Both the position numbers and the translations under genes were made by a program. From Bordetella parapertussis (GTDB lineage Bacteria > Pseudomonadota > Gammaproteobacteria > Burkholderiales > Burkholderiaceae_D): a stretch of DNA of 16,398 nt. Positions within the stretch are counted from its first letter, which is position 1. Every line of letters starts with the position of its first letter. The stretch lies in NCBI GenBank assembly GCA_945866125.1, contig CAMBFZ010000036.1, positions 1-16,398 of the forward strand, in the 5' to 3' direction. The notes beneath the pieces were generated by a model that made no database searches, was not told the DNA's origin, and saw nothing but the letters and a program-made list of their open reading frames with translations. Below, in pieces: positions 1 through 6,396 of the stretch.

Positions 1-209
1 AAACCCAACTTGCGCTTGCTGAGCACGATTTTATTGGCACGGAGTTTTTTACGCGCACTGATTATTTTTGGCGCGCCGGCGGATTTGAGGCTCACCGCTT
101 TTTTGCCACCAGCCGTATGTCCAATTTTGGGCGTTGCCGCATACGTCGCCGACGACAGTAGCATCGCTGCCAATAGTGAAACAAAAGACCCAATCGAAAT
201 CCTGCGCAT
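1..209 (-). CDS. Secreted basic protein, N-terminal fragment (runs off window)
   Basis: The reading frame opens at ATG 209-207 and stays open to the window edge, giving about 69 residues of the N-terminus only. An AGGGAG ribosome site lies about 5 nt upstream of the ATG. The first ~24 residues form a classic Sec signal peptide: basic MRR, a hydrophobic stretch, then small residues ending SSATYAA, with likely cleavage after an AYA/TYA motif. The mature part is rich in Lys, Arg, Ala and Ser, with no cysteine and no recognisable fold. Basic linkers of this kind occur in periplasmic D-Ala-D-Ala peptidases (S11 family) of related bacteria, but no catalytic motif falls inside the window, so that is only a guess. 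The gene lies downstream of the five-gene minus operon, separated from it by 166 nt, and probably has its own promoter. Confidence 0.6.
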   Translation of the reverse strand, partial: MRRISIGSFVSLLAAMLLSSATYAATPKIGHTAGGKKAVSLKSAGAPKIISARKKLRANKIVLSKRKLG

Positions 210-310
210 CAGTACTCCCTGCATTAAAGCGTGTTCAAAATATGCTTGCAGTTTAGCAAAATGAAAAAATTCCGCAAGAGAATTAAGGAGTTAGGCCAAT
301 GAATTAAACG

Positions 311-340
311 AATTTATGATTTGAGATTGTTTTTTGTCAA
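311..340 (-). promoter_or_regulatory. Candidate sigma-70 promoter for the signal-peptide gene
   Basis: On the minus strand a perfect TTGACA -35 (340-335) is followed by an 18-nt spacer and TAAATT (316-311), which matches TATAAT at four of six positions. It would start transcription near 304 and give a leader of about 95 nt before the ATG at 209. The -10 is weak and the region is AT-rich, so chance is possible. No clear terminator for the upstream operon is seen between 210 and 375. Confidence 0.35.
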
Positions 341-375
341 TATTTTCAACTTGAGCATTTCCCGATTGGATCGCC

Positions 376-1443
376 TTAAAGCGCTTCGACAATCGCCTTA
401 CCCAAATCGCCCGTGCCTGCTTTACCGCCGATATCCGGCGTGAACGGCGCATGTGCCGGGCCCGCCTCGAGCACGCGTTCAATCGCGCGCACAATTGCTG
501 CGCCTGCTTCGAGATGGCCGAAGTGATCCAGCATCATGGCAGCGCACCAGATCTGACCGATCGGATTGGCCACGCCCTTGCCCGCAATGTCAGGCGCTGA
601 ACCATGTACGGGTTCGAACAGCGACGGATACAAGCCTTCGGGATTGATGTTGCCCGAAGGCGCGATAGCGATTGTACCGGTGCAGGCAGGGCCCAAGTCA
701 GAGAGGATGTCGCCAAATAAATTCGACGCCACCACGACATCAAACCAATCCGGATGCAACACAAAATGCGCCGACAAAATATCAATGTGGTACTTATCCC
801 ATTTCACTTGCGGATAGGCGCTCGCCATCGCACTAACGCGCTCATCCCAATACGGCATCGTGATCGAGATCCCATTCGACTTGGTCGCTGAAGTCAGATG
901 TTTTTTTGGACGGCGCTGCGCCAACTCAAATGCATAACGCAAAATACGGTCGGTGCCAGTGCGCGAAAACACGCTTTGCTGCATCACCACCTCGCGCGCC
1001 GTACCTTCATACATGCGCCCACCCACCGAAGAATATTCACCCTCGGTATTCTCGCGCACCACATAAAAATCAATCTCACCAGGCTCGCGATTAGCCAGCG
1101 GTGAAGGGATGCCCGGCATCAGACGGCAAGGACGCAAATTAACGTACTGATCAAACTCGCGCCGAAATTTTAATAGCGATCCCCAGAGTGACACATGGTC
1201 AGGCACCGTCTGTGGCCAGCCCACGGCGCCGAAAAAAATCGCATCATGCCTACCTATTTGTTCTTTCCAATCGTCCGGCATCATTTGTCCATGCTGCGCG
1301 TAGTAATCGCAACTGGCAAAATCAAAGTGATCAAACACCAGCGGAATATTAAATTTTGTCGCAGCAGCCTCCAGGACGCGCAAGCCTTCCGGTACGACTT
1401 CCTTACCGATACCATCTCCCGCAATCACGGCGATTTTTTTCAC
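376..1443 (-). CDS. Tartrate/D-malate dehydrogenase family, NAD-dependent decarboxylating
   Basis: This is a 355-residue member of the isopropylmalate/isocitrate dehydrogenase superfamily, of the tartrate dehydrogenase (TtuC) and D-malate dehydrogenase (DmlA) type. Such enzymes oxidise and decarboxylate 2-hydroxyacids in the cytosol using NAD and a divalent metal. Visible features in order: the N-terminal AGDGIGKEV strand-loop (8-16); substrate arginines in KFRREFDQYVNLRP (R94, R104); R130 and Y137 in the RENTEGEYSSVGG segment; K188 in TKSNGI; metal aspartates D221, D245 and D249; and the nucleotide-binding EPVHGSAPDIAGKG-NP segment (277-294). I chose GTG at 1443. GGAG sits 7 nt upstream, the family's usual first residues (KKIAVIAGDGIG) begin there, and the upstream gene stops only 4 nt away (1448). 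A longer frame to 1485 would overlap that gene. It is the last gene of the five-gene operon. D-malate and tartrate substrates cannot be told apart from sequence by eye. Confidence 0.9.
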   Translation of the reverse strand: MKKIAVIAGDGIGKEVVPEGLRVLEAAATKFNIPLVFDHFDFASCDYYAQHGQMMPDDWKEQIGRHDAIFFGAVGWPQTVPDHVSLWGSLLKFRREFDQYVNLRPCRLMPGIPSPLANREPGEIDFYVVRENTEGEYSSVGGRMYEGTAREVVMQQSVFSRTGTDRILRYAFELAQRRPKKHLTSATKSNGISITMPYWDERVSAMASAYPQVKWDKYHIDILSAHFVLHPDWFDVVVASNLFGDILSDLGPACTGTIAIAPSGNINPEGLYPSLFEPVHGSAPDIAGKGVANPIGQIWCAAMMLDHFGHLEAGAAIVRAIERVLEAGPAHAPFTPDIGGKAGTGDLGKAIVEAL

Positions 1444-1447
1444 AGAT

Positions 1448-2143
1448 CTACTCCAAAAATTGGGTAAAGCCAGCGACCGGTTCACGCTCGGTCAAGAGTG
1501 TATTTTCGATTTTTCCCGGATCGGCATAGCCCAGGGCCATGCCACACACAAGTTGCTCGCTGTCAGGCAAATTGAGTGCGCGTGCAATCACGCGATGAAA
1601 CGGCGTAAAGGCAGCTTGTGGGCAGGTGTCGAGTCCGCGCGCGCGCGCGGCTACCATAATATTTTGTAAGAACATGCCATAGTCCAGCCAAGAGCCCTGC
1701 TCCATGACACGATCTATCGTAAAAATCAAGCCAACCGGCGCATCAAAAAACGCATAATTTCGGCCATGTTGCGCCTGCATACCCGCCTTGTTATCGCGGG
1801 TCAGTCCCATCAACGCATAAAGATCCCAACCCACCTTGCGACGTCGGTCGACATAAGGTGCTACCCACTGCTGCGGGTAGTACTGGTATTCCTCTTTATG
1901 GGTCGCTGCCTCTGCCGGGTCAAGGTAAGCCTTGAGAATTTCGTTCGACAAGTTTTGTAGTGCCGCCCCCGTGATGACGCGTACTTTCCAGGGCTGCGTA
2001 TTGGAGCCCGATGGCGCACGCGCTGCCACCGTCAGCAAGGCTTCGATATCGCTGCGGTCAACAGGGGTGGGTAAAAAAGCGCGGATCGAGCGGCGCGAGC
2101 AAATCGCCTCGTCGACCATCTGTTGTTGTGGTGAGCTGATCAT
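1448..2143 (-). CDS. Nitroreductase family protein (FMN-dependent, PnbA-like)
   Basis: The 231-residue protein has the layout of the nitroreductase fold, a homodimeric FMN flavoprotein that uses NAD(P)H to reduce nitro, quinone or related electrophiles. The FMN-binding RRSIRAF segment lies at 17-23, PSGSNTQPW at 44-52, a central LDYGMFLQNIMVAARARGLDT helix region around 153-173, and the C-terminal GMALGYAD flavin loop at 201-208. Its length fits the oxygen-insensitive nitrobenzoate-reductase-like branch. The start ATG at 2143 overlaps the upstream thioesterase stop as ATGA, which implies translational coupling. The stop at 1448 lies 4 nt before the GTG of the dehydrogenase gene. The natural substrate is unknown, and genome context does not settle it. 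Confidence 0.88.
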   Translation of the reverse strand: MISSPQQQMVDEAICSRRSIRAFLPTPVDRSDIEALLTVAARAPSGSNTQPWKVRVITGAALQNLSNEILKAYLDPAEAATHKEEYQYYPQQWVAPYVDRRRKVGWDLYALMGLTRDNKAGMQAQHGRNYAFFDAPVGLIFTIDRVMEQGSWLDYGMFLQNIMVAARARGLDTCPQAAFTPFHRVIARALNLPDSEQLVCGMALGYADPGKIENTLLTEREPVAGFTQFLE

Positions 2144-2598
2144 ACGGACTCCGGCGACGTTGAGGAATGAAGTTGGATTGAATTTAGCAGCGCCCGGGTA
2201 GCTGCAGGTATGGAGACGGATTTGCGCGTAGCGCGGTCAACATAAACATGCACGAAGTGTCCCTGTGCCGAGGCGATGTTTTCGTCGCCGCGGAAAATAC
2301 CGACCTCATAGCGCACACTGGAATTACCCAAGCGAGCCACACATAAGCCGGCCGTAACAGGCTCGGGAAACGCGACCGGTGAAAAATAATTGCAATGACT
2401 CTCAATCACCAACCCTATCGTATCGCCGGCATGAATATCGAGCGTTCCATTAGCAATCAGGAATTCGTTCACGACCGTATCGAACCACAAATAATAGACC
2501 ACGTTATTTACATGGCCATAAACATCGTTATCAGCCCATCGCGTCGTGATCGGACAAAAATGACGAAAATATTCTCTTGTTTTTGGTGTATCGCGCAT
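2140..2598 (-). CDS. Acyl-CoA thioesterase, hotdog fold (4HBT/YbgC-type)
   Basis: This 152-residue protein is a single hotdog domain of the 4-hydroxybenzoyl-CoA thioesterase/FadM/YbgC group, which hydrolyses acyl-CoA thioesters in the cytosol. The diagnostic motif TRWADNDVYGHVNNVVYY covers residues 19-36. D25 aligns with the catalytic aspartate of the family, followed by G28-H29 and the N31-N32 pair that starts the central helix. The remaining strands include VIESHCNYFSP and SVRYEVGIF. ATG at 2598 overlaps the stop of the transporter gene by one base (TAATG), and its own stop overlaps the nitroreductase ATG by 4 nt. It is therefore firmly inside the operon. Acyl chain preference cannot be read from the sequence. 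Confidence 0.88.
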   Translation of the reverse strand: MRDTPKTREYFRHFCPITTRWADNDVYGHVNNVVYYLWFDTVVNEFLIANGTLDIHAGDTIGLVIESHCNYFSPVAFPEPVTAGLCVARLGNSSVRYEVGIFRGDENIASAQGHFVHVYVDRATRKSVSIPAATRALLNSIQLHSSTSPESV

Positions 2599-3470
2599 TA
2601 TTTTTTTACTACAAAAGCCACGCCAGTGACGGCCAGCAGCATGCCGGCCACGCCAATCATGGTGAAGGATTCAGCAAACAGCAACCAGGCCAGCAATGCC
2701 GTCACCGGTGGGGTCAGGTACATCAGGCTTGAAACATGGGTTGCTGCACTTTTGCGTATCAGCGCATAGAGCAAAAACATCGCACCGATCGACAGCGCCA
2801 GTATTGACCAAAGCAAAGCGCCAATAAAACGCGGCGTCCATTGTACTGTGTCAAAAGCAAACGTCAGCCCCTCGAGCCACCATGCAAACGGCAAGGTGAT
2901 TGCGAGCGACGCAGCAAACTGTATCGTGGCGCCAGCGCGCAAATCAAAGCGTGCACAAAATCTTTTTTGATACAGCGTGCCCGCCGTAATCGACAGCAGT
3001 GCCATCAGACACAAGGACACAGTCTCTAGCGTTACGCCGGAAAAGCTGAGCTTATTAAAAAGAACAAGCGCCACCCCAGCCAAACCAAGCAGCAAACCAA
3101 TCCACTGACGCCGTCGCACCGGCTCGCCAATCAGCCCTGCCGACAAGGCCGTCAACAAAGGCTGCAAGCCAACAATCAGCGCTGACAAACCAGCTGGCAT
3201 GCCGAGCTTGATAGCGCACCACACACCGGATAAATACCCCGCCTGAACCAGCACACCAGCCACTGCAATATGCCGCATGCAGCCATGCGGCCAAGGCGCG
3301 CGCACGATGATCAGTGCCGGGATCAAAAGCAGCAGCACACCGACATAGCGTAGCAACAAAAAAGTCAACGGTGGCGCATAAGGCAAACCAAACTTGGCCA
3401 CAATAAAACCTGTGCTCCAGATCAGCACAAACAAGAGCGGCATGCCGACCGTCTCGATCAGGTTTGCCAT
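2598..3470 (-). CDS. DMT superfamily transporter, EamA domains
   Basis: The protein (290 residues from the ATG at 3470) is an inner-membrane drug/metabolite transporter with two EamA repeats and about ten hydrophobic segments. The first helix is typical (FVLIWSTGFIVAKFGLPYAPP), followed by FLLLRY, the GLSALIVGLQPLLTAL loop ending the first repeat, and the conserved SSLMYLTPPVTALLAWLLF followed by GVAGMLLAVTGV near the C-terminus. It ends in VVKK. Two starts are possible. ATG at 3470 fits the family's usual N-terminus but has AAGG only 2 nt before it. TTG at 3494 gives eight more residues and overlaps the upstream HDAC stop by 4 nt (TTGA), as expected for coupling. The family exports amino acids and other small metabolites, but the substrate here is unknown. 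Confidence 0.85.
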   Translation of the reverse strand: MANLIETVGMPLLFVLIWSTGFIVAKFGLPYAPPLTFLLLRYVGVLLLLIPALIIVRAPWPHGCMRHIAVAGVLVQAGYLSGVWCAIKLGMPAGLSALIVGLQPLLTALSAGLIGEPVRRRQWIGLLLGLAGVALVLFNKLSFSGVTLETVSLCLMALLSITAGTLYQKRFCARFDLRAGATIQFAASLAITLPFAWWLEGLTFAFDTVQWTPRFIGALLWSILALSIGAMFLLYALIRKSAATHVSSLMYLTPPVTALLAWLLFAESFTMIGVAGMLLAVTGVAFVVKK

Positions 3471-3490
3471 CGCCTTCAAGCGCAGGACAA

Positions 3491-4426
3491 TCAAAATAGG
3501 GCCGCCGTATCTTTGGCATCGACGTTCAGATCGAGATGACAGAAATGGGCCGCGATGCGCACCGTTTGCAAATGTGCCGCCACCGTGTCGTCGATATTTT
3601 TCCCATAGCCACCGGCCATCGCAATGGCTACCGGCAAGCCGTGCGCGCGGGCCGCCTGCATGACCTGATGGTCGCGCGCCGCCAATCCTTGCAGGCTGAG
3701 TTTGAGACGCCCGAGACGATCTCCTTCATGCGGATCAGCGCCAGCCAGATAGATAATCAGTTGCGGCGAAAAACGGGCAAACATGGTCGCTAATGCGGTC
3801 TTCAGTGCAGCCAGATAAGCGTCATCCTGCGTGCCGTCTGGCAGTGCAACATCGAGGTCACTTACTGCCTTGATAAACGGATAGTTATGCTCGCCATGCA
3901 GAGACAGCGTAAAGACCGACTCATCCCTGGCCAGAATCGCAGCCGTGCCATTACCCTGATGCACATCGAGATCAATGATGGCAACCCGTGCAACATGCCG
4001 TTCGGCCTGCATCAGTCGGGCCGCAATCGCTGCATCGTTGAACACGCAAAAACCCTCACCCCGGTCTGACTGCGCGTGGTGCGTACCACCCGCCAAATTA
4101 ACCGCCACCCCGTCCAGCAAAGCGGCGCGACAAGCGGCAATGGTCGCGCCCGTGGAACGACGCGAGCGCTCGACCATCTCGGGTGACCAGGGAAAACCGA
4201 TCGACTTTTGTGCTTGCGTCGTCAACGTACCCGTCACCACATCGCGGATGTAATGCGGATGGTGGGCTAAAGCCAGCACCCCGTCGGTAGTGTGCGGCGC
4301 TTCGGCAAATTCTACGGTAGGCAAGCACCGCGCCACCGCCTCACGCAGCATCCGGTATTTTTGCATCGGAAAGCGATGCCCGGGAGGCAGAGGCAGGACA
4401 AAGCGGTCGCTGTAAAAGGCTTTCAA
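3491..4426 (-). CDS. HDAC-like deacylase (class IV-type arginase/deacetylase fold)
   Basis: This zinc-dependent amidohydrolase of the histone deacetylase superfamily has 311 residues from the chosen start. All catalytic features are visible: H116-H117 in AGGTHHAQSD; zinc ligands D154 and H156 in IDLDVHQGNG; D231 in AGADPHEGDRLG; and Y274 in the AGGYG loop. The N-terminal FYSDRFVLPLPPGHRFPM resembles the bacterial branch related to class IV (HDAC11-like) enzymes rather than AcuC or acetylpolyamine amidohydrolases. The frame is open to a GTG at 4534, but the extra 36 residues do not look like family sequence. I place the start at TTG 4426, immediately before KAFYSDRF, although no strong ribosome site is seen there. 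It is the first gene of the five-gene operon. The likely role is removing acyl groups from lysines or small amines, with the target unknown. Confidence 0.85.
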   Translation of the reverse strand: MKAFYSDRFVLPLPPGHRFPMQKYRMLREAVARCLPTVEFAEAPHTTDGVLALAHHPHYIRDVVTGTLTTQAQKSIGFPWSPEMVERSRRSTGATIAACRAALLDGVAVNLAGGTHHAQSDRGEGFCVFNDAAIAARLMQAERHVARVAIIDLDVHQGNGTAAILARDESVFTLSLHGEHNYPFIKAVSDLDVALPDGTQDDAYLAALKTALATMFARFSPQLIIYLAGADPHEGDRLGRLKLSLQGLAARDHQVMQAARAHGLPVAIAMAGGYGKNIDDTVAAHLQTVRIAAHFCHLDLNVDAKDTAALF

Positions 4427-4492
4427 TGTCGGCTTTAGGAAAAAATGAGTGGGCGAGGATAGCACGGGGCTATTGTGCAAATTTTTGCCAGG

Positions 4493-4512
4493 TTTGCGCG
4501 CGTTAACGCAAA
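4493..4512. promoter_or_regulatory. Palindrome upstream of the HDAC-like operon, candidate operator
   Basis: A perfect 10-bp palindrome GCGTTAACGC (4500-4509) sits inside wider arms TTTGCG (4493-4498) and CGCAAA (4507-4512). It lies about 70-85 nt upstream of the chosen HDAC-like start, in the 236-nt divergent region shared with the phasin gene. No gene for its binding protein is visible. It could be a regulator site for the operon or chance, and it falls inside the longer GTG-started frame. Confidence 0.25.
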
Positions 4513-4546
4513 GATAATCAAGCTGGCAAAGCACAGATCAAAATGG

Positions 4547-4559
4547 TGGTGCATTGCAA
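4547..4559 (+). promoter_or_regulatory. Putative PhaR/PhbF operator, upstream site of the phasin promoter
   Basis: TGGTGCATTGCAA fits the TG-N-TGC-N3-GCAA motif that I recall being reported for PhbF of Herbaspirillum seropedicae, with all nine fixed positions matching. It ends 9 bp upstream of the -35 hexamer. Its inner 11 bp recur inverted at 4605-4615, so the two sites bracket the core promoter. PhaR-type repressors bind such sites until PHA granules titrate them away. Confidence 0.6.
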
Positions 4560-4568
4560 TAAATTTGC

Positions 4569-4596
4569 TTGACAGCGGAAAATCTGCCCTTAAAAT
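4569..4596 (+). promoter_or_regulatory. Sigma-70 promoter of the phasin gene
   Basis: A consensus -35 TTGACA (4569-4574), a 16-nt spacer and -10 TAAAAT (4591-4596, five of six) make the strongest core promoter in the window. Initiation is expected near 4603, giving a leader of about 60 nt before the ATG at 4663. The predicted start point coincides with the downstream operator-like site, which suits repression by promoter occlusion. Confidence 0.75.
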
Positions 4597-4602
4597 AGGG
4601 CC

Positions 4603-4617
4603 TGTTGCAATGCACAA
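4603..4617 (-). promoter_or_regulatory. Putative PhaR/PhbF operator, site at the transcription start
   Basis: TTGCAATGCAC (4605-4615) is the exact reverse complement of GTGCATTGCAA at 4549-4559. Read on the minus strand, 4617-4605 fits the TG-N-TGC-N3-GCAA motif at eight of nine fixed positions. The plus-strand reading from 4603 also fits at eight of nine, so the site is nearly symmetric. It overlaps the predicted phasin transcription start. Confidence 0.55.
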
Positions 4618-4662
4618 TTAATCTTTCAATAAGTTGCTTTACCCACCCCAACAGGAGCCCCG

Positions 4663-5226
4663 ATGATTTCATCCGCCGAACAATTTACCTCTGCTGCACG
4701 TAGCCAGATCGAAGCCCAATTGAGCCTGACCACCACGCTGACCGATAAAATGATCGAAAGCATGGAAAAAATGATGGGTCTGAACCTGCAAGCAGCGAAA
4801 GCAGCGCTCGAGACCTCAGTCAGCAGTGCGCAAAAAATTCTGACCGCAAAAGACCCGCAGGAATTTTTCAGCTTCTCAGCGAGCCAGGCACAACCTCAGG
4901 CTGAAATGGCCCTGACCTACGGTCGTCATTTGGCCAGCATCGCATCGAGCACGCAAATCGAATTCACCAAGGCTGCAGAAAGTCAGATCGCTGAAAACAA
5001 TCGTAAGCTCGTGTCGATGTTTGACGAAGCCAGCAAACTTGCACCCGCCGGGTCCGAAAACGCTGTCGCGATGATGAAGTCGACGCTGGAAACAGCCAGC
5101 TCAGGCTACGAGCAACTGACCAAGAGCACCAAGATGGCAGTTGAAGCGATGGAGTCCAACATCAATGCAGCGGCAACGCAACTCACGCAAGCTGCCAGCA
5201 AAGCAAGCGGCCGCAGCAAGAAGTAA
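4663..5226 (+). CDS. phaP: Phasin family PHA-granule protein
   Basis: The 187-residue protein is a phasin, the small amphipathic coat protein that binds the surface of cytoplasmic polyhydroxyalkanoate granules and controls their number and size. Evidence: length typical of betaproteobacterial PhaP; almost entirely helical, low-complexity sequence rich in Ala, Ser, Thr, Gln, Glu and Lys; no cysteine or tryptophan; and the characteristic order of an N-terminal FTSAARSQIEAQLSLTTT segment, a central DPQEFFSFSASQAQPQAE stretch (around 64-81) and a C-terminal STLETASSGYEQLTK repeat-like helix, ending in basic GRSKK. AGGAG lies 5 nt before the ATG. It is monocistronic: its own strong promoter, operator-like sites around that promoter, and a terminator 22 nt after the stop. 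Transcription is divergent from the HDAC-like operon. Confidence 0.92.
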   Translation: MISSAEQFTSAARSQIEAQLSLTTTLTDKMIESMEKMMGLNLQAAKAALETSVSSAQKILTAKDPQEFFSFSASQAQPQAEMALTYGRHLASIASSTQIEFTKAAESQIAENNRKLVSMFDEASKLAPAGSENAVAMMKSTLETASSGYEQLTKSTKMAVEAMESNINAAATQLTQAASKASGRSKK

Positions 5227-5248
5227 CGCGCACTCGCAGCACCCAATC

Positions 5249-5282
5249 AAACCGGCTTGAATAAACTCAAGCCGGTTTTTTT
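5249..5282 (+). terminator. Rho-independent terminator of the phasin gene
   Basis: A 12-bp perfect stem (AAACCGGCTTGA, 5249-5260, with its complement 5267-5278) closes a 6-nt loop and runs into seven T residues (5276-5282). The right arm and T tract are also the last codons (VKKPA and the TGA stop) of the convergent gene on the minus strand. On the minus strand the stem is followed only by TTTGATT, so termination in that direction is probably weaker. Confidence 0.92.
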
Positions 5283-5611
5283 ACGGCTGCAAGAATGCAG
5301 TCTCCGAACTTATCAAAGGATCGCCACGCCGCCTTGCCAAGGGCAACCTGTTTGCGACGCGCATCATCAGTGGGCAGCAGATGCAACCAACCAGCTTCAC
5401 ACATCACGTGCAGCCGCGCGTGCAGCATCGCCGGCGAGCCAAGATCATGCAGACTCGTCAAGTCTTTCACTTGCAACACACGCTCTTCCAGTGAGGCGAC
5501 GGCGACAAATTCCAGCAGTTTTTGCTCGACCGGATCAAGCTCACCCCACGTGGATTTGATGTGCAACGCATGCGCGCGCATCAGGAATCGAAAATAAATT
5601 TCAGCGCGCAT
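5267..5611 (-). CDS. Small winged-helix (MarR-like) hypothetical protein
   Basis: The 114-residue cytosolic protein begins MRAEIYFRFLMRAHAL. Its central part fits a compact winged helix-turn-helix: DPVEQKLLEFVAVASLEERVLQVKDLTSL as the first helices, then GSPAMLHARLHVMCEAGWLHLLP as a recognition-helix and wing pattern (about 58-80), then a basic DDARRKQV wing. I recall similar small proteins with SPATLHRKL-type helices in related bacteria, all uncharacterised. It may be a transcription factor, but targets and ligands cannot be inferred. The stop lies within the phasin terminator stem. ATG 5611 has only a weak GAG upstream, and ATG at 5581 (M11) is a possible alternative start. It is divergent from the MASE1-like gene, 224 nt away. 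Confidence 0.7.
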   Translation of the reverse strand: MRAEIYFRFLMRAHALHIKSTWGELDPVEQKLLEFVAVASLEERVLQVKDLTSLHDLGSPAMLHARLHVMCEAGWLHLLPTDDARRKQVALGKAAWRSFDKFGDCILAAVKKPA

Positions 5612-5686
5612 GTCGAGTCTCGTAGCTTAGTCGGTGGATTTTCATTACTATTAGTTTTTGTTATTAATCAATTTGGTCACGCTGGT

Positions 5687-5707
5687 GATGTTGATCTTGA
5701 CAACATC
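5687..5707. repeat. Inverted repeat in the divergent intergenic region
   Basis: GATGTTG (5687-5693) and CAACATC (5701-5707) form a 7-bp inverted repeat with a 7-nt centre, lying between the winged-helix gene (minus) and the MASE1-like gene (plus). It could be an autoregulatory operator for the winged-helix protein. The short arms mean chance cannot be excluded. Nothing else is supported between 5612 and 5835, apart from a TTGACA at 5792-5797 that lacks a well-spaced -10. Confidence 0.25.
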
Positions 5708-5835
5708 GATCTCGCTCAACGGATTGATGGTCTCGATGGATCATGCACCAGACTCAGGCATTGCTTCATTTTAATTCGTCTAAGTCGGCCTTTGACAGCT
5801 TAAAAATATATTTTTGAAAATATTATCTATTGCTT

Positions 5836-6396
5836 ATGCATGTCACACGTTTACAGTTCAGTGCCGTACTCTGCTCAGCACTACTGTATTTCGGCTTTTT
5901 CAATTTCAACCAGTGGTGCTTTGCCGAACTTGAGTTTGCCCCCGGCGTAAACTGGATCTTTCTGCCAGCAGGCTTACGTCTGCTTTGCACGCTTTTGTTC
6001 GCGGGAGCAGGCGCTTGGGGGATATTTTTTGCTTCGCTGGCGATCATGTGGCTGAATTTTCCTGAGCTCGACCTCTTGACCAGTCTGGGCTCGGCCTGCA
6101 TTTCAGCCGGTGCCCCTTATCTGGCCTATCGCATCAGCCTGCACTTCGGCATGCCTGCCACGCTCCTGCAGCTCAATACAGCACGCCTGCTAATGCTGAC
6201 CATTATTTTCGCCGCAACCAGCGCGCTAACCCATCAGATCTGGTTTGTGATGCGAGGCCTCTCCGACGACCTACTCACCGGCTTCGGCGCGATGCTCACC
6301 GGCGATCTGCTCGGCTCGCTGATTCTTTTGTATCTAGTCAAAATCCTGCTGGCCACAGGCCGACGATTCTTCAATCCTGCGCCGATCGACCTCTGA
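5836..6396 (+). CDS. MASE1-like integral membrane protein without an output domain
   Basis: The 186-residue protein is almost wholly hydrophobic, with about five or six predicted membrane helices. Helix 1 is VTRLQFSAVLCSALLYFGFF. The next loop, NQWCFAELEFAPGVNWIFLP followed by AGLRLL, resembles the start of MASE1 sensor domains (integral membrane domains usually fused to GGDEF or histidine-kinase outputs). Later helices include LLYLVKILLATG at the C-terminus. The chain ends in FFNPAPIDL with no signalling module, so this is a stand-alone membrane domain, shorter than a full MASE1. I chose ATG 5836; a TTG two codons earlier is in frame, and neither has a clear ribosome site. The gene precedes the urease operon by 191 nt in the same direction, but that region carries a separate promoter candidate, so a functional link is unproven. 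Confidence 0.7.
   Translation: MHVTRLQFSAVLCSALLYFGFFNFNQWCFAELEFAPGVNWIFLPAGLRLLCTLLFAGAGAWGIFFASLAIMWLNFPELDLLTSLGSACISAGAPYLAYRISLHFGMPATLLQLNTARLLMLTIIFAATSALTHQIWFVMRGLSDDLLTGFGAMLTGDLLGSLILLYLVKILLATGRRFFNPAPIDL

Noticed and set aside
245..258. TTGC-N6-GCAA inverted repeat, tested as a PhaR/PhbF-like site
   Set aside because: The spacing and outer bases differ from the TG-N-TGC-N3-GCAA motif, and four-base arms are expected by chance.
10..264. Plus-strand open frame of 84 codons at the window start
   Set aside because: It is antisense to the signal-peptide gene, which has a clean ribosome site and a convincing Sec signal. The plus-strand translation has no family character.
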